From contig NZ_SMFP01000009.1 of assembly GCF_004348975.1 (NCBI RefSeq), positions 1-64,000 of the forward strand: 64,000 bases of DNA, in the 5' to 3' direction. A program made the position numbers and the translations under genes. Origin of the DNA: Antarcticimicrobium sediminis (GTDB lineage: Bacteria; Pseudomonadota; Alphaproteobacteria; Rhodobacterales; Rhodobacteraceae). The notes under the pieces were generated by a model, which had not been told where the DNA came from, did no database searches, and saw only the letters and a program-made list of their open reading frames with translations. Positions within the stretch are counted from its first letter, which is position 1; every line of letters begins with the position of its first letter. Below, piece by piece: positions 48,257 through 58,552 of the stretch.

Positions 48257-49339
48257 ATGACGAAAATCGCCCCGCAACCCGGTATTATGGAGATCGCCCT
48301 GTATGAGGGCGGCAAGGCCACGATCGACGGTCGGGACGACGTTCTCAAGCTGTCCTCGAACGAAAACCCACTGGGGGCGCCGCCTTCGGCGCAGCTCGCC
48401 TTGGCCGAGGCGGCCCGCAACCTGCACCGCTATCCTTCGACCGATCATGCCGCGCTGCGCGAGGCGATTGGCGAGGTGCACGGACTTGATCCGGCGCGGA
48501 TCATCTGCGGCGTCGGTTCGGACGAGGTTCTGCAATTCATCTGTCAGGCGTTTTCCGGTCCGGGGGATGAGATCATCCATACCGCGCATGGATTCTCCAT
48601 GTATCCGGTGCTGATCCATATGGTCGGGGCGACCCCGGTCTGCGTGCCCGAGGCCGAACGGGTGGTGGATGTGGACGCCATTCTGGCGGCGGTGTCCGAC
48701 AAGACCCGCATTGTGCTGTTGACCAACCCCGGCAACCCGACCGGCACCCTTCTGCCCGATGCGGATCTGCAACGGCTGGCAGATGGGTTGCCCGAGGATG
48801 TGCTGCTGGTGATCGACGGGGCCTATACTGAATATGCCAAAGGCTTTGACGGTGGCACACGTCTGGCCTCGGATCAGCCCAACGTGATCATGACGCGGAC
48901 GTTCTCCAAGATCTATGGTCTGGGCGGGCTGCGGATCGGTTGGGGCTATGGCCCGAAGAATTTGATCGACGTGATGACCCGTATCCGCCAACCCTTCAAC
49001 CTGTCGGTGGTGCAGCTTGCCGCCGCCGAGGCCGCCGTGCGTGACCGCGATTGGGTCGAGACCTGCGCCGCGCTGAACGTGCAGCAACGGGCGCGGCTTG
49101 TCGGCGCGCTGCGGCAACTGGGCGTGGCCTGCGATGACAGCCAGACCAATTTCGTGCTGGCCCGCTTTGCCGACGCGGCTGAGGCGGCGGCGCTCGACCA
49201 GGTGTTTCAGGCGGACGGGATCATCGTGCGCCGGGTCATCGGCTATGGGTTCCCCGAGGCGCTGCGCATCACCGTGGGCGACGCGGAACAGACCGGCCGC
49301 GTGATCGCAACCCTGACAAAATGGCGGGAACGGACATGA
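48257..49339 (+). CDS. hisC: Histidinol-phosphate aminotransferase
   Basis: The 360-residue fold-type I PLP enzyme has SSNENPLGAPPSA at the start, NPGNPTG, DGAYTEYAKG and the Schiff-base lysine in TFSKIYGLGGLRIGW (about 220). It transfers the amino group from glutamate in histidine synthesis. Coupling to tyrA (ATGA overlap) suggests it may also act on aromatic 2-oxo acids, as some HisC do. Confidence 0.9.
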   Translation: MTKIAPQPGIMEIALYEGGKATIDGRDDVLKLSSNENPLGAPPSAQLALAEAARNLHRYPSTDHAALREAIGEVHGLDPARIICGVGSDEVLQFICQAFSGPGDEIIHTAHGFSMYPVLIHMVGATPVCVPEAERVVDVDAILAAVSDKTRIVLLTNPGNPTGTLLPDADLQRLADGLPEDVLLVIDGAYTEYAKGFDGGTRLASDQPNVIMTRTFSKIYGLGGLRIGWGYGPKNLIDVMTRIRQPFNLSVVQLAAAEAAVRDRDWVETCAALNVQQRARLVGALRQLGVACDDSQTNFVLARFADAAEAAALDQVFQADGIIVRRVIGYGFPEALRITVGDAEQTGRVIATLTKWRERT

Positions 49340-50262
49340 GCGCGCCGATCTACGACCGCATCGCCCTGATCGGTCTGGGGCTGATCGCCTCGTCGATGTT
49401 CTGGGCGATCAAACGGGCCGGGCTGGCGGGCGAAGTGACAGGCTATGCCCGCAGTGAGGAGACCCGCAACACCGCCCGCCGGATCGGGCTGTGCGACCGG
49501 GTCTGTGACAGTGCCGTCGAGGCGGTCGAAGGCGCAGACCTTGTGGTTCTGGCGGTGCCGGTCGGGGCCATGGGCACGGTCGCGCGTGAGATCGCCAAGG
49601 CCCTGAAACCCGGCGCCACGGTGACCGATGTGGGCTCGGTCAAAAAGCATGTGATCGAGGTGGTGGGACCGGAACTGCCAAAGGATGTGCATTTCATCCC
49701 CGCCCACCCGCTGGCAGGAACCGAGCATTCGGGCCCCGAAAGCGGCTTTGCCGAACTGTTCGACAATCGCTGGTGCCTATTGGTGCCGGTCGAAAACTGC
49801 GCCCCCGAACCCTTGGCGCGGTTGCGGACCCTGTGGGAGCGGATGGGCGCGAATGTCGATGAGATGGACCCGGAGCATCATGATCTGGTCCTTGCCGTCA
49901 CCAGCCACGCGCCGCACCTGATCGCCTATACGATGGTCGGGGTGGCCGACGACCTGCGCCGGGTCACCGACAGCGAGGTGATCAAATACTCCGCCGCTGG
50001 CTTTCGGGATTTCACCCGGATCGCGGCCTCCGACCCGACCATGTGGCGCGACGTGTTTCTGACCAACAAGGAGGCGACGCTGGAAATTCTCGGGCGCTTC
50101 ACCGAAGAGCTGTTCGCGTTGCAACGCGCCATTCGTATCGGTGACGGCCAGCATCTGTTCGACTATTTCACCCGCACCCGCGCCATCCGGCGCGGCATTA
50201 TCGAGGCCGGACAGGACACTGATGCGCCCGATTTCGGCCGCGCCAAGAAGGCCGGGACATGA
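49336..50262 (+). CDS. tyrA: Prephenate/arogenate dehydrogenase (TyrA family)
   Basis: The 308-residue NAD(P)-dependent enzyme has a Rossmann motif IALIGLGLIASSM and VLAVPVGAM, the active-site FIPAHPLAGTEHSGP (histidine about 118) and SHAPHLIAY in the helical domain. It makes 4-hydroxyphenylpyruvate or tyrosine from prephenate or arogenate; the cofactor and substrate choice are not evident. It overlaps both hisC and the extensin-like gene. Confidence 0.9.
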   Translation: MSAPIYDRIALIGLGLIASSMFWAIKRAGLAGEVTGYARSEETRNTARRIGLCDRVCDSAVEAVEGADLVVLAVPVGAMGTVAREIAKALKPGATVTDVGSVKKHVIEVVGPELPKDVHFIPAHPLAGTEHSGPESGFAELFDNRWCLLVPVENCAPEPLARLRTLWERMGANVDEMDPEHHDLVLAVTSHAPHLIAYTMVGVADDLRRVTDSEVIKYSAAGFRDFTRIAASDPTMWRDVFLTNKEATLEILGRFTEELFALQRAIRIGDGQHLFDYFTRTRAIRRGIIEAGQDTDAPDFGRAKKAGT

Positions 50263-51083
50263 GAGGTCTGGGCATGGCCGCTGTGCTGGGGCTGGCGCTG
50301 CTGGCTCTGCCCGCCACCGCCCGCGCGCCTGATCATTCGCTGCGCCCGCTGGCGCGCGGTGCTGCTGTTGGCGAGCCGCCCGCCACGCCGCTCAGCGTGA
50401 CCCGTCGCGCCCCGAAACCGCGCCCGCCCTCGGCGCAGGTAACAAGCGCTGCCGCGCGCCCGGCCAACCTTCCGTTCCTGAGCCCGGAGGCCTCACCGCT
50501 GCCGGTGTTGCGTCCCGAAGGGCTGGAGCAAAAGGTGTTTCTCAAACGGCTCCGGCGACGCAAGGGATCGGTCTGCGGCGATATCGACATTCAGGGCGAC
50601 GAGATTGGTCGCGTGACGGGCAAGCTGCGCGGCTGTGGGGCCCGCGATGCGGTGCGGGTGCGTGAAGTGGCCGGCGTGCGGCTGAGCCAACAGTCGATCA
50701 TGACCTGCGACACTGCCCGCGCGCTCAAAACATGGGTGGAACGGGGCGTGAAACCCGCCTTTCGCAAGCGTGGCCCGGTGGTTGAGATGCGGGTTGCGGC
50801 GCATTATTCCTGCCGCACCCGCAATAACAAGCCCGGCGCCAAACTGTCGGAACATGGTCACGCGCAGGCGATCGACATTTCGGCCTTTACCATGCGCGAC
50901 GGCGAAGTGATCACCGTGCTGAAAGGCTGGCAGAAGGGCACCACGCTGCGCCCCCTGCGCAAAGTCTGGAAAGCGGCCTGCGGCCCGTTCGGCACCGTTC
51001 TGGGGCCAGAGGCCAATGGCTATCACCGGGATCATTTTCACGTTGATATCGCCCGCTATCGCGGCGGCCCCTATTGCCGTTAG
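50259..51083 (+). CDS. Extensin-like (DUF882-related) periplasmic protein
   Basis: The 274-residue protein has a signal peptide (RGLGMAAVLGLALLALPATARA), a proline-rich linker to about residue 80, and an extensin_2-type domain with GDIDIQGDEIG, HYSCRTRNNKPGAKLSEHGHAQAIDISAF and HRDHFHVDI. The conserved His/Asp set resembles D,D-peptidase-like zinc sites, so a peptidoglycan role is possible. The four cysteines probably form disulfides. It overlaps tyrA by 4 bases. Confidence 0.8.
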   Translation: MRGLGMAAVLGLALLALPATARAPDHSLRPLARGAAVGEPPATPLSVTRRAPKPRPPSAQVTSAAARPANLPFLSPEASPLPVLRPEGLEQKVFLKRLRRRKGSVCGDIDIQGDEIGRVTGKLRGCGARDAVRVREVAGVRLSQQSIMTCDTARALKTWVERGVKPAFRKRGPVVEMRVAAHYSCRTRNNKPGAKLSEHGHAQAIDISAFTMRDGEVITVLKGWQKGTTLRPLRKVWKAACGPFGTVLGPEANGYHRDHFHVDIARYRGGPYCR

Positions 51084-51159
51084 CACGCCCCAAAATACGC
51101 TCTTTTCGCGTCCGTGGTTCGAGGCTTGGAACGGGTCGAATTCGGCAAGGGAAAAACGC

Positions 51160-51690
51160 ATGACCATGTGGGTGTTCGGCTATGGCTCGCTGCTGTGGAA
51201 TCCGGGGTTTCAGGTGGCCCGGCGCGAGGTGGCGCTGTTGCCTGAGTACCACCGCTCCTTCTGCATGCGCTCGATCCATCATCGCGGCACCGAGGAGGAG
51301 CCGGGGCTGGTGCTGGCGCTGGACGCCGCTGCGGGCGCACAATGTAGCGGGCTGGCGCTCGCCGTCGCCGAAGGAGAGGAAGAGCGCACGCTCGCCTATC
51401 TGCGCGAACGCGAGTTGATCTCTTCGGCCTATCTGGAAAAACAGCTCGACGTGCATCTGCGCTGCGGCGGCACGGCGCGGGCGGTGACCTATGTGATTGA
51501 CCCCGACCATGATCAATATTGCGGCGGTCTGCCGCTGGAGGATCAGGCGCGGATCATCGCCCGTGCGGTGGGCGGGCGCGGGCCGAATACCGAGTATCTT
51601 TTCAATACCGCCAGTCATTTGGCCGAAATCGGGCTGAATGACCCGGATCTGGACTGGTTGGCCGGGCGGGTGCGGGCCCTGACTGCATAA
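51160..51690 (+). CDS. ChaC-family gamma-glutamylcyclotransferase
   Basis: The 176-residue protein has WVFGYGSLLWNPGF (substrate loop) and the catalytic-glutamate region LRERELISSAYLE (about 88). ChaC enzymes cleave glutathione to 5-oxoproline and Cys-Gly in the cytoplasm. ATG 51160 begins the family N-terminus MWVFGYGSL. Confidence 0.88.
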   Translation: MTMWVFGYGSLLWNPGFQVARREVALLPEYHRSFCMRSIHHRGTEEEPGLVLALDAAAGAQCSGLALAVAEGEEERTLAYLRERELISSAYLEKQLDVHLRCGGTARAVTYVIDPDHDQYCGGLPLEDQARIIARAVGGRGPNTEYLFNTASHLAEIGLNDPDLDWLAGRVRALTA

Positions 51691-51759
51691 ACCCTTGGCC
51701 TTGCCTGTTGTTTTTATATAGGCTTGCCGCAGAGCAGAGAAAACCAGGACGCCCGCAAG

Positions 51760-52980
51760 ATGGTGCAGCGAGACCGCCAAGCCCGGCCCCAATTCTCACA
51801 GCCGGTGCGTCAGATCATATTGATGCTGACCGCCTTCGGGCTCGCAGGCTTCGGCGCCTTTGTCGCGTTGCCGCGGGTGCTGCCGGTATTTTTGGCCAAC
51901 CTTTATCTCAACGGGTTTATCGCCGGGGTCTTTCTGATCGGTGTGCTGGCCTGTTTCTGGCAGGTGTTCCAGCTTATCGGATCGGTGCGCTGGATCGAAA
52001 GCTTCGCCGCCGGGGATCTCAACCAGAAAGCTGGCCCGCCGCAGCTTTTGGCGCCGCTGGCCTCGCTGCTGCGCTCGCGCGGGGCGCGGATGCAGCTGAA
52101 CTCAAGCTCGACGCGTTCGATCCTGGATTCAGTTGCAGAGCGGATCGACGAAGCGCGCGAGATTACCAGATATATCGTCAATCTCTTGATATTCCTCGGT
52201 CTTCTTGGGACATTCTATGGTCTTGCCACCACCGTTCCCGCCGTCGTTGACACCATCCGCAGCCTTGCCCCGCAAGACGGAGAGGAGGGGGTCGCGGTAT
52301 TCAACCGGCTGATGACCGGGCTGGAGGCGCAACTGGGCGGCATGGGCGTGGCGTTCTCGTCCTCGCTGCTGGGGCTGGCCGGGTCGCTTTTGGTGGGCTT
52401 GCTGGAGCTGTTTGCAGGGCACGGCCAGAACCGCTTTTATCGCGAGCTGGAGGAATGGCTGTCCACGATCACGCGGCTGGGCTTTTCCTCGGGCGAAGAG
52501 GGCGAGAGCGCGTCCACTGTGATGGAGGGGGTGATCGATCATATGTCCGGCCAGATAGAAGCGCTGCAACAGACCTTCACGCAGTCCGACGAAAGCCGCG
52601 CCGTGGTGGATCGCAAACTGGGCGATCTGGTGGACGCCATCGGGCAGATGAACGAGCGTCTTGATCAGGGCGAAAGCACCTCGGCCGCGTTGGAACGGGT
52701 CGCGCTGGGGCAAGAAACCCTGATCGAGGTGATGCGTGAACAGAGCACGGGCGAGGGGATGGACGCCGAAAGCCGGATGCGGCTGCGCTCGATCGACGTG
52801 CAGATGCTGCGCATCCTCGAAGAAATTTCCGCCGGTCGTCAGGAAAGCATGGCCGAGCTGCGCAAGGATATCGACATTCTGATCAAGGCGTTGGCGCCGT
52901 CTCTGGCCCCGTCGCGCGTGCCGGGGGCTCGACCGGGCCGCCCCGGACGGCCGATCAAGACCGACGAGTCAGAGGCCTAG
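51760..52980 (+). CDS. MotA/ExbB-type motor subunit with C-terminal coiled coil
   Basis: The 406-residue inner-membrane protein has helices at about 17-40, 46-68, 140-165 and 195-220. The last two carry the stator-type polar residues LLGTFYGLATT and GVAFSSSLLGLAGSLL. From about 235 a cytoplasmic, heptad-rich tail extends to a Pro/Arg-rich end. It is 3 bases upstream of a MotB/OmpA-like gene, so the two should form an ion-driven complex like ExbBD, TolQR, MotAB or ZorAB. It lacks the cargo-specific neighbours of each of those systems. Confidence 0.78.
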   Translation: MVQRDRQARPQFSQPVRQIILMLTAFGLAGFGAFVALPRVLPVFLANLYLNGFIAGVFLIGVLACFWQVFQLIGSVRWIESFAAGDLNQKAGPPQLLAPLASLLRSRGARMQLNSSSTRSILDSVAERIDEAREITRYIVNLLIFLGLLGTFYGLATTVPAVVDTIRSLAPQDGEEGVAVFNRLMTGLEAQLGGMGVAFSSSLLGLAGSLLVGLLELFAGHGQNRFYRELEEWLSTITRLGFSSGEEGESASTVMEGVIDHMSGQIEALQQTFTQSDESRAVVDRKLGDLVDAIGQMNERLDQGESTSAALERVALGQETLIEVMREQSTGEGMDAESRMRLRSIDVQMLRILEEISAGRQESMAELRKDIDILIKALAPSLAPSRVPGARPGRPGRPIKTDESEA

Positions 52981-52983
52981 GGC

Positions 52984-55035
52984 ATGGCCCTGTCGCGCCG
53001 CACGGGTCAACGCTTCCAAGGGTCGATCTGGCCCGGGTTCGTCGATGCGATGACCGGGCTGCTGCTGGTCCTGATGTTCGTTCTGACCATCTTCATGATG
53101 GTGATGTTCGTTTTGCGCGAAACCATTACCGGACAGGAAACCGAGTTGGACGCGCTCTCGGCCGAGGTCAATGCGCTGGCGTCGGCGCTGGGGCTTGAAG
53201 AGCGGACCAACGCCCAGCTTTCTGCGCGGATGGGGGCGTTGACTGCGACGTTGAACGAAACCCGCAACGGTCTAAATCAGGCCAAGGCCGAGCTGGACCA
53301 GCGCGCCTCGCTCATCACCACGCTCACCGCTGAGCGCGACCAGCAAAGCGCGGCGCTCGACGCGGCGCAGGGCCGCATCGCCAGCTTTGAGGAGCAGGTC
53401 GCTAGCCTCTTGGCGGAGCAGACCCGATCCCAAGGCCAGATCGCCGCCCTGACGGATGAAAAGGCGACTCTGGTGTCGCAACAAGAGGCGCTGAACCTCG
53501 CGCTGGCCAGCCATCGCGCGGAAATCGACGCACAGGTCGAGGCCGCCCGTCTCGCCGCCGCCCGGCGCGAGGCGCTTGAGGCCATGGTGGCCGATCTGCG
53601 CCAGCAGGGCGCGGATCAGGCGGCCGAGGCGCAGGCGCTGACCGGACGGCTGACCGAATTGGAAAGCCAACTCAGCGATGAGGAGCAGGCCCGCTTGGCC
53701 GAGGCCGCCGCCGCCGAAGCATTGCGCGACAAGTTGAAGACCTCAGATGCTGAACTGACCGCCATGACGATGGATCTGGAACGCCAGCGCAAGGCGGCAG
53801 AGGATACCTTGACCCTGCTGGCCGCCGCCGAGGCGGCGCGCGATGCGCTGGACCAAGAACTGCTCACGACGCTGTCCGATCTGGACAGCGCAAAGACCGG
53901 TGCCGCCGATCGCGACGCGTTGGCGGCGCGGTTGGAGCGTGTGCTGGCGCAGATGGAGACGGTGAAGGCGCAGGGCGACGATAAGGTGAACGCGCTGGCG
54001 GCCGAGTTGGCGCAGGCCAAAGCAGACCTAAGCGCGGCGCAGATGGCGACCGATCAGGCGGGGCAGGATCGCGCCACCGTCGAGGCACGGCTGGCGCAGG
54101 CGCTGGAGGCGCTTGAACAGGCACAATCCGCCGGCAGCGACCGCGCCGAATTGCAGCGCCGTCTGCTTGTCGCACTGGCCGCCAAAGACACCGCAGAACA
54201 GCAAGCCGCCGAGCAGATGTCGGAGAGTGAGGCGCGCGATATCCTGTTGGCCAAGGCACGCGATCAACTCTCGGAACAGGAAGCGATTTCGACCGAGGCG
54301 CAGCGGCAGACCGCGCTGCTCAACCAGCAGGTCGCGGCCTTGCGGGGCCAACTTGGCAGCCTGCAGGCGCTGTTGGATGACTACAAGGATCGCGACACGT
54401 CGCAGCAAGTGCAGTTGCAGAATCTCGGTCAGGATCTGAACACCGCACTGGCCCGCGCCGCCTCAGAAGAACGCCGTCGCCGTCTGCTGGAAGAGGCGGA
54501 ACGCAAGCGGCTTGAGGTCGAGGCCAAGCTGCGCATCGCAGAGACGGACCAGCTCAAGGAACAGGCCAAGGATCTGGAGCGCTATCGTTCGGACTTCTTC
54601 GGGCGCCTGCGCGAGGTGTTGGGCACGCAAGAGGGGGTGCGGATTCAGGGTGACCGCTTTGTGTTCTCCTCCGAGGTGCTGTTCGCCCCCGGCGAGACCG
54701 AGTTGGCCCCAGCCGGCAAGGCCGAGATCGCCAAGATTGCCCGCATCCTGCGCAGCATCGCGGCCGAGATTCCGCCCGAGATCAACTGGGTGATCCGCGT
54801 CGATGGCCATACCGATACCGTGCCGGTGCGCCCCGGCGCCGACTTTGCCGACAACTGGGAACTAAGCCAGGCCCGTGCGCTCTCCGTTGTGCGCTATCTG
54901 GTTGACGCCCAAGGCATTTCTCCGGGGCGGCTTGCGGCCAACGGGTTCGGGGAATACCAGCCGATCAACCCCGCCAACACGCCCGAGGCGCGGGCGCAGA
55001 ACCGCCGGATCGAGCTGAAACTGACCGAGAAATAG
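52984..55035 (+). CDS. MotB/OmpA-like partner with very long periplasmic coiled coil
   Basis: The 683-residue protein has a short cytoplasmic N-terminus and one membrane helix at about 20-45. That helix contains an aspartate at its start (GFVDAMTGLLLVLMF, D21), like the ion-carrying Asp of MotB. About 480 residues of Ala/Glu/Gln-rich coiled coil (50-540) follow, then an OmpA/MotB peptidoglycan-binding domain (FAPGETELAPAGKAEIAKI, VDGHTDTVPV, NWELSQARALSVVRYL, QNRRIELKL). The coil would be tens of nanometres long, enough to cross the periplasm. Function unknown; an energised envelope or wall-anchored machine is inferred. Confidence 0.8.
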   Translation: MALSRRTGQRFQGSIWPGFVDAMTGLLLVLMFVLTIFMMVMFVLRETITGQETELDALSAEVNALASALGLEERTNAQLSARMGALTATLNETRNGLNQAKAELDQRASLITTLTAERDQQSAALDAAQGRIASFEEQVASLLAEQTRSQGQIAALTDEKATLVSQQEALNLALASHRAEIDAQVEAARLAAARREALEAMVADLRQQGADQAAEAQALTGRLTELESQLSDEEQARLAEAAAAEALRDKLKTSDAELTAMTMDLERQRKAAEDTLTLLAAAEAARDALDQELLTTLSDLDSAKTGAADRDALAARLERVLAQMETVKAQGDDKVNALAAELAQAKADLSAAQMATDQAGQDRATVEARLAQALEALEQAQSAGSDRAELQRRLLVALAAKDTAEQQAAEQMSESEARDILLAKARDQLSEQEAISTEAQRQTALLNQQVAALRGQLGSLQALLDDYKDRDTSQQVQLQNLGQDLNTALARAASEERRRRLLEEAERKRLEVEAKLRIAETDQLKEQAKDLERYRSDFFGRLREVLGTQEGVRIQGDRFVFSSEVLFAPGETELAPAGKAEIAKIARILRSIAAEIPPEINWVIRVDGHTDTVPVRPGADFADNWELSQARALSVVRYLVDAQGISPGRLAANGFGEYQPINPANTPEARAQNRRIELKLTEK

Positions 55036-55089
55036 GGCGTTCACCTGTTCCGTTGCGATGGGAACAGCTGCGCAGGTGCTGAAGCCTGT

Positions 55090-56055
55090 TTAGTCGATGG
55101 TGATCGCGACCTCTTCGCGGTCAATCACCTGGCCATCGCGCAGCATCCGGACCGTGCCGCTATAGCGGCCAGCGGGCCAGCCGCCCTGCGGCTGACGTTT
55201 GCCCGCCGCGCGGAACAGCTGTGCCTGATTTTTTTCAAGCTGGATGTCATGGGCGATGATCCGTCCGTCCGGTCCGTCGATTGCAATCTCGACCACGTCG
55301 CCGGTCTGCCCGCCAAAGGCATAGCCATAAAGCACCAGCGCCGGTGCGTCCGGGGCCAGCCCATCAACCGCCGCTCGCCCGGCCTTGATCGCATCAAAGC
55401 TGGGTATGCTGTCCGAGAATCCGGCGGCGATCAGCCCGCCCGGTTCATAGACGGGGGTGTCCTGCCACAGATCCGGCCCGACCGTCGCGCCGCACTGTGC
55501 GGCCTTTGGCGCAAAGGGATCGATGACCTTGCCATCTTGGCGCACCGAGAGATGCACATGGGGAAACTGGCTCTTGCCGCTCATCCCTACCGTGCCCAGC
55601 ACTGCGCCGCGCGCAACACGTTGCCCCTTGGTGACCTGAACCGAGCCGCGCCGCAGGTGGCAATACTGGGTCTCCCAGCCGTCGCCATGGCTGATCACCA
55701 TGCCGTTGCCGCATTCGCGGTCCGCAACGGCCGCCGTGTCGCCGCGGGCATAGACCCCGTCCTCCATGCCATCGCGCAGGGCGATCACGACGCCGGGGGC
55801 GGCGGCCAGAACCGGCACTCCGGCAGCCATCGCCGAGAGATCGCGCAACGCGAAGTCAGTGCCCTTGTGGGCCTCATAGCTGAGCGTGCCGCAGCGGTAA
55901 TCCGGGGCATCGGGGCCGGGATCGGCATCGACGTATTGTTGAATATGGCAATCCTCGCCCAGATCGCAGGTCAGCGGCAGGGTCAAAGCGAGGTCGCTCG
56001 CCGCGACGGGCGCGGCGAGCGAAAGACAAAGGACGGTCAGCGCTGCCCGCATCAT
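55090..56055 (-). CDS. M23-family metallopeptidase (LytM), periplasmic
   Basis: The 321-residue protein has a signal peptide (to about VAAS, residue 19) and a peptidase M23 domain with zinc/catalytic residues in HKGTDFAL, HGDGWETQYCHL and PHVHLSV. The last 110 residues form a beta-rich domain. It may cut peptidoglycan peptides or be an activator if degenerate; the HxH and HxxxD motifs look complete. It overlaps clpA by 4 bases and is convergent with the MotB-like gene. Confidence 0.85.
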   Translation of the reverse strand: MMRAALTVLCLSLAAPVAASDLALTLPLTCDLGEDCHIQQYVDADPGPDAPDYRCGTLSYEAHKGTDFALRDLSAMAAGVPVLAAAPGVVIALRDGMEDGVYARGDTAAVADRECGNGMVISHGDGWETQYCHLRRGSVQVTKGQRVARGAVLGTVGMSGKSQFPHVHLSVRQDGKVIDPFAPKAAQCGATVGPDLWQDTPVYEPGGLIAAGFSDSIPSFDAIKAGRAAVDGLAPDAPALVLYGYAFGGQTGDVVEIAIDGPDGRIIAHDIQLEKNQAQLFRAAGKRQPQGGWPAGRYSGTVRMLRDGQVIDREEVAITID

Positions 56056-58376
56056 TCTGCAGTCAGCAACGGCGGCTTGTCGCCCGACAGACGGGGTTTG
56101 TCGGGGCCGTCGATGCGCAGATCCAGCTTGCCGTCCTTGACTCCCACCTTGACCACCCCGCCCTTGGCCAGCTTGCCAAACAGCAATTCTTCGGCCAGCG
56201 GCTTCTTGATGTACTCCTGAATCACGCGGCCCAGCGGGCGCGCACCCATCTTGTCATCATAGCCCTTGTTGGCCAGCCATTCGGCTGCGGGCCGGGTCAG
56301 TTCGATGGCCACGCCACGATCCAGAAGCTGCGCCTCCAGTTGCAGCACGAACTTTTCGACCACCTGCAGGATCACCTCTTTCGGCAGCGGCGCAAAGGAG
56401 ATCACAGCATCCAGACGGTTGCGGAATTCCGGCGTGAAGGCCCGCTCGATTGCGGCGGTATCCTCGCCTTCGCGGCGGTCGCGGCCGAACCCGATGGCGG
56501 ATTTGGCCTGTTCAACGGCCCCGGCGTTCGAGGTCATGATCAGGATCACGTTGCGGAAATCCACCGTCCGGCCATTGTGGTCGGTCAGCTTGCCGTGGTC
56601 CATCACCTGCAACAGGATGTTGTAGACATCCGGATGCGCCTTTTCCATCTCGTCCAGCAGCAGCACGCAATGGGGGTTCTGATCGACCCCATCGGTCAAC
56701 ATGCCACCCTGATCGAACCCGACATAGCCCGGGGGCGCGCCGATCAGGCGGGAAACAGCGTGCTTTTCCATATACTCCGACATGTCAAAGCGCAGCAGCT
56801 CCACCCCTAGCGTATCGGCCAGTTGTTTGGCGACCTCGGTCTTGCCGACGCCGGTCGGCCCGGCAAACAGATAGTTGCCGATCGGCTTTTCGGGCTCGCG
56901 CAGGCCGGCGCGTGCCAGCTTGATCGCGCTGGAAAGTGCCTCGATCGCCTGATCCTGGCCGAACACCACCCGCTTGAGCGATTTCTCCAGATCCCTGAGC
57001 ACCGCGGCGTCATCCTTGGACACGCTCTTGGACGGGATGCGGGCGATCTTGGCCACCACGGCTTCGATCTCTTTGGTGCCGATTGTCTTGCGCCGTTTGC
57101 TTTCGGGCAACAGATGCTGCGCCGCACCGGCCTCGTCGATCACGTCGATCGCCTTGTCGGGCAGTTTGCGGTCGTTGATATAGCGCGCCGAGAGTTCCAC
57201 CGCCGTCTTGATCGCATCGGCGGTGTATTTCACCCCGTGGTGTTCCTCGAAATAGGGTTTCAGCCCCTTGAGGATCTTGACGGTGTCATCGACGGTGGGT
57301 TCGTTCACGTCGATCTTCTGGAACCGGCGCGCCAGCGCACGGTCTTTTTCGAAATGCTGGCGGAATTCCTTGTAGGTGGTTGACCCCATGGTGCGCAGCT
57401 TGCCGCCCTGCAAGGCAGGTTTCAGCAGGTTGGAGGCATCCATTGCCCCGCCAGAGGTTGCGCCAGCGCCGATCACGGTATGGATTTCGTCGATGAAAAG
57501 CACCGCGTCGGGATGTTCCTCCAACTCGGTCACGACGGCCTTGAGGCGTTCTTCGAAATCGCCGCGATAGCGGGTTCCGGCCAAAAGTGCGCCCATGTCG
57601 AGCGAATAGATCGTGGTCTTGGACAGGACTTCCGGCACCTCGCCTTTGACGATCTTGCGCGCAAGCCCTTCCGCGATGGCGGTCTTGCCGACACCGGGAT
57701 CGCCCACCAGCAGCGGGTTGTTCTTGCGCCGGCGGCACAGCACCTGAATGCAGCGCTCCACCTCAAGATCGCGCCCGATCAGCGGGTCGATTTCGCCCTC
57801 GCGCGATTTTGCGTTCAGATCGACGCAATATTTGCCAAGGGCACTTTCCTTTTTGTCCACCTCGGGGGCGGTGCTGTGCACGTCGTCTTCGTCTTCGTTC
57901 GAGCCCTGAAGCGGGCGCGATTCGCCAAAAGCGGGGTCTTTTGCAACACCATGTGCGATGAAGTTCACCGCGTCATAGCGGGTCATGTCCTGCTCTTGCA
58001 GGAAATAGGCGGCGTTCGATTCCCGCTCGGCAAAGATGGCGACAAGGACATTGGCACCGGTGACCTCGGTGCGACCCGAGCTTTGGACGTGGATCGCGGC
58101 GCGCTGAATGACGCGCTGAAAGGCGGCAGTCGGCACCGCTTCGGAGCCGTCGACATCCGTGACCAGATTCGACAGATCCTCGTCGATGAAGTCGACAAGC
58201 GTGTTGCGCAAATCGCCCAGATCAACGCTGCAGGCCTTCATGACACGGATGGCGTCGGGTTCGTCCAGCAACGCCAGCAGCAGATGCTCCAGCGTCGCGA
58301 ATTCATGCCGCCGCTCGTTGGCGAGTGCGAGGGCTGCGTGGATGGCCTGTTCTAGGGTGCTCGAGAATGAAGGCAC
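56052..58376 (-). CDS. clpA: ATP-dependent Clp protease ATP-binding subunit ClpA
   Basis: The 774-residue AAA+ unfoldase has two N-terminal Clp repeats (about 1-145), D1 with GDPGVGKT (about 225), and D2 with GPTGVGKT (about 500) followed by a [16 protein letters not shown] segment typical of ClpA. It feeds N-degron and ClpS-delivered substrates to ClpP. GTG 58376, preceded by AGGAG at 7 bases, is the start; the longer in-frame ATG at 58487 has no ribosome-binding site. Confidence 0.95.
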   Translation of the reverse strand: MPSFSSTLEQAIHAALALANERRHEFATLEHLLLALLDEPDAIRVMKACSVDLGDLRNTLVDFIDEDLSNLVTDVDGSEAVPTAAFQRVIQRAAIHVQSSGRTEVTGANVLVAIFAERESNAAYFLQEQDMTRYDAVNFIAHGVAKDPAFGESRPLQGSNEDEDDVHSTAPEVDKKESALGKYCVDLNAKSREGEIDPLIGRDLEVERCIQVLCRRRKNNPLLVGDPGVGKTAIAEGLARKIVKGEVPEVLSKTTIYSLDMGALLAGTRYRGDFEERLKAVVTELEEHPDAVLFIDEIHTVIGAGATSGGAMDASNLLKPALQGGKLRTMGSTTYKEFRQHFEKDRALARRFQKIDVNEPTVDDTVKILKGLKPYFEEHHGVKYTADAIKTAVELSARYINDRKLPDKAIDVIDEAGAAQHLLPESKRRKTIGTKEIEAVVAKIARIPSKSVSKDDAAVLRDLEKSLKRVVFGQDQAIEALSSAIKLARAGLREPEKPIGNYLFAGPTGVGKTEVAKQLADTLGVELLRFDMSEYMEKHAVSRLIGAPPGYVGFDQGGMLTDGVDQNPHCVLLLDEMEKAHPDVYNILLQVMDHGKLTDHNGRTVDFRNVILIMTSNAGAVEQAKSAIGFGRDRREGEDTAAIERAFTPEFRNRLDAVISFAPLPKEVILQVVEKFVLQLEAQLLDRGVAIELTRPAAEWLANKGYDDKMGARPLGRVIQEYIKKPLAEELLFGKLAKGGVVKVGVKDGKLDLRIDGPDKPRLSGDKPPLLTAE

Positions 58377-58552
58377 GTTGGTGCTCCTCTTATCTGGGTC
58401 GGGTGGGAGATCGCGCTTGCGCCTGATCTCCAAGGCCAACCATGTCTTTATAGTATTAGAGTTTGGTTGATCGGGCCCCAGCTTCAAGGTTTTTCTGCAT
58501 TTTTGCCATCACTTTTCGCCGAAAGCACGCTGCGCTGAGCCTTTGTGCCGCC

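Noticed and set aside
51760-55035. Zorya anti-phage system (ZorAB-like pair)
   Set aside because: The pair resembles ZorA/ZorB in general design, but no ZorC, ZorD or ZorE-like gene is adjacent. The long coiled coil is in the periplasmic MotB-like protein, whereas in Zorya the long tail belongs to ZorA.
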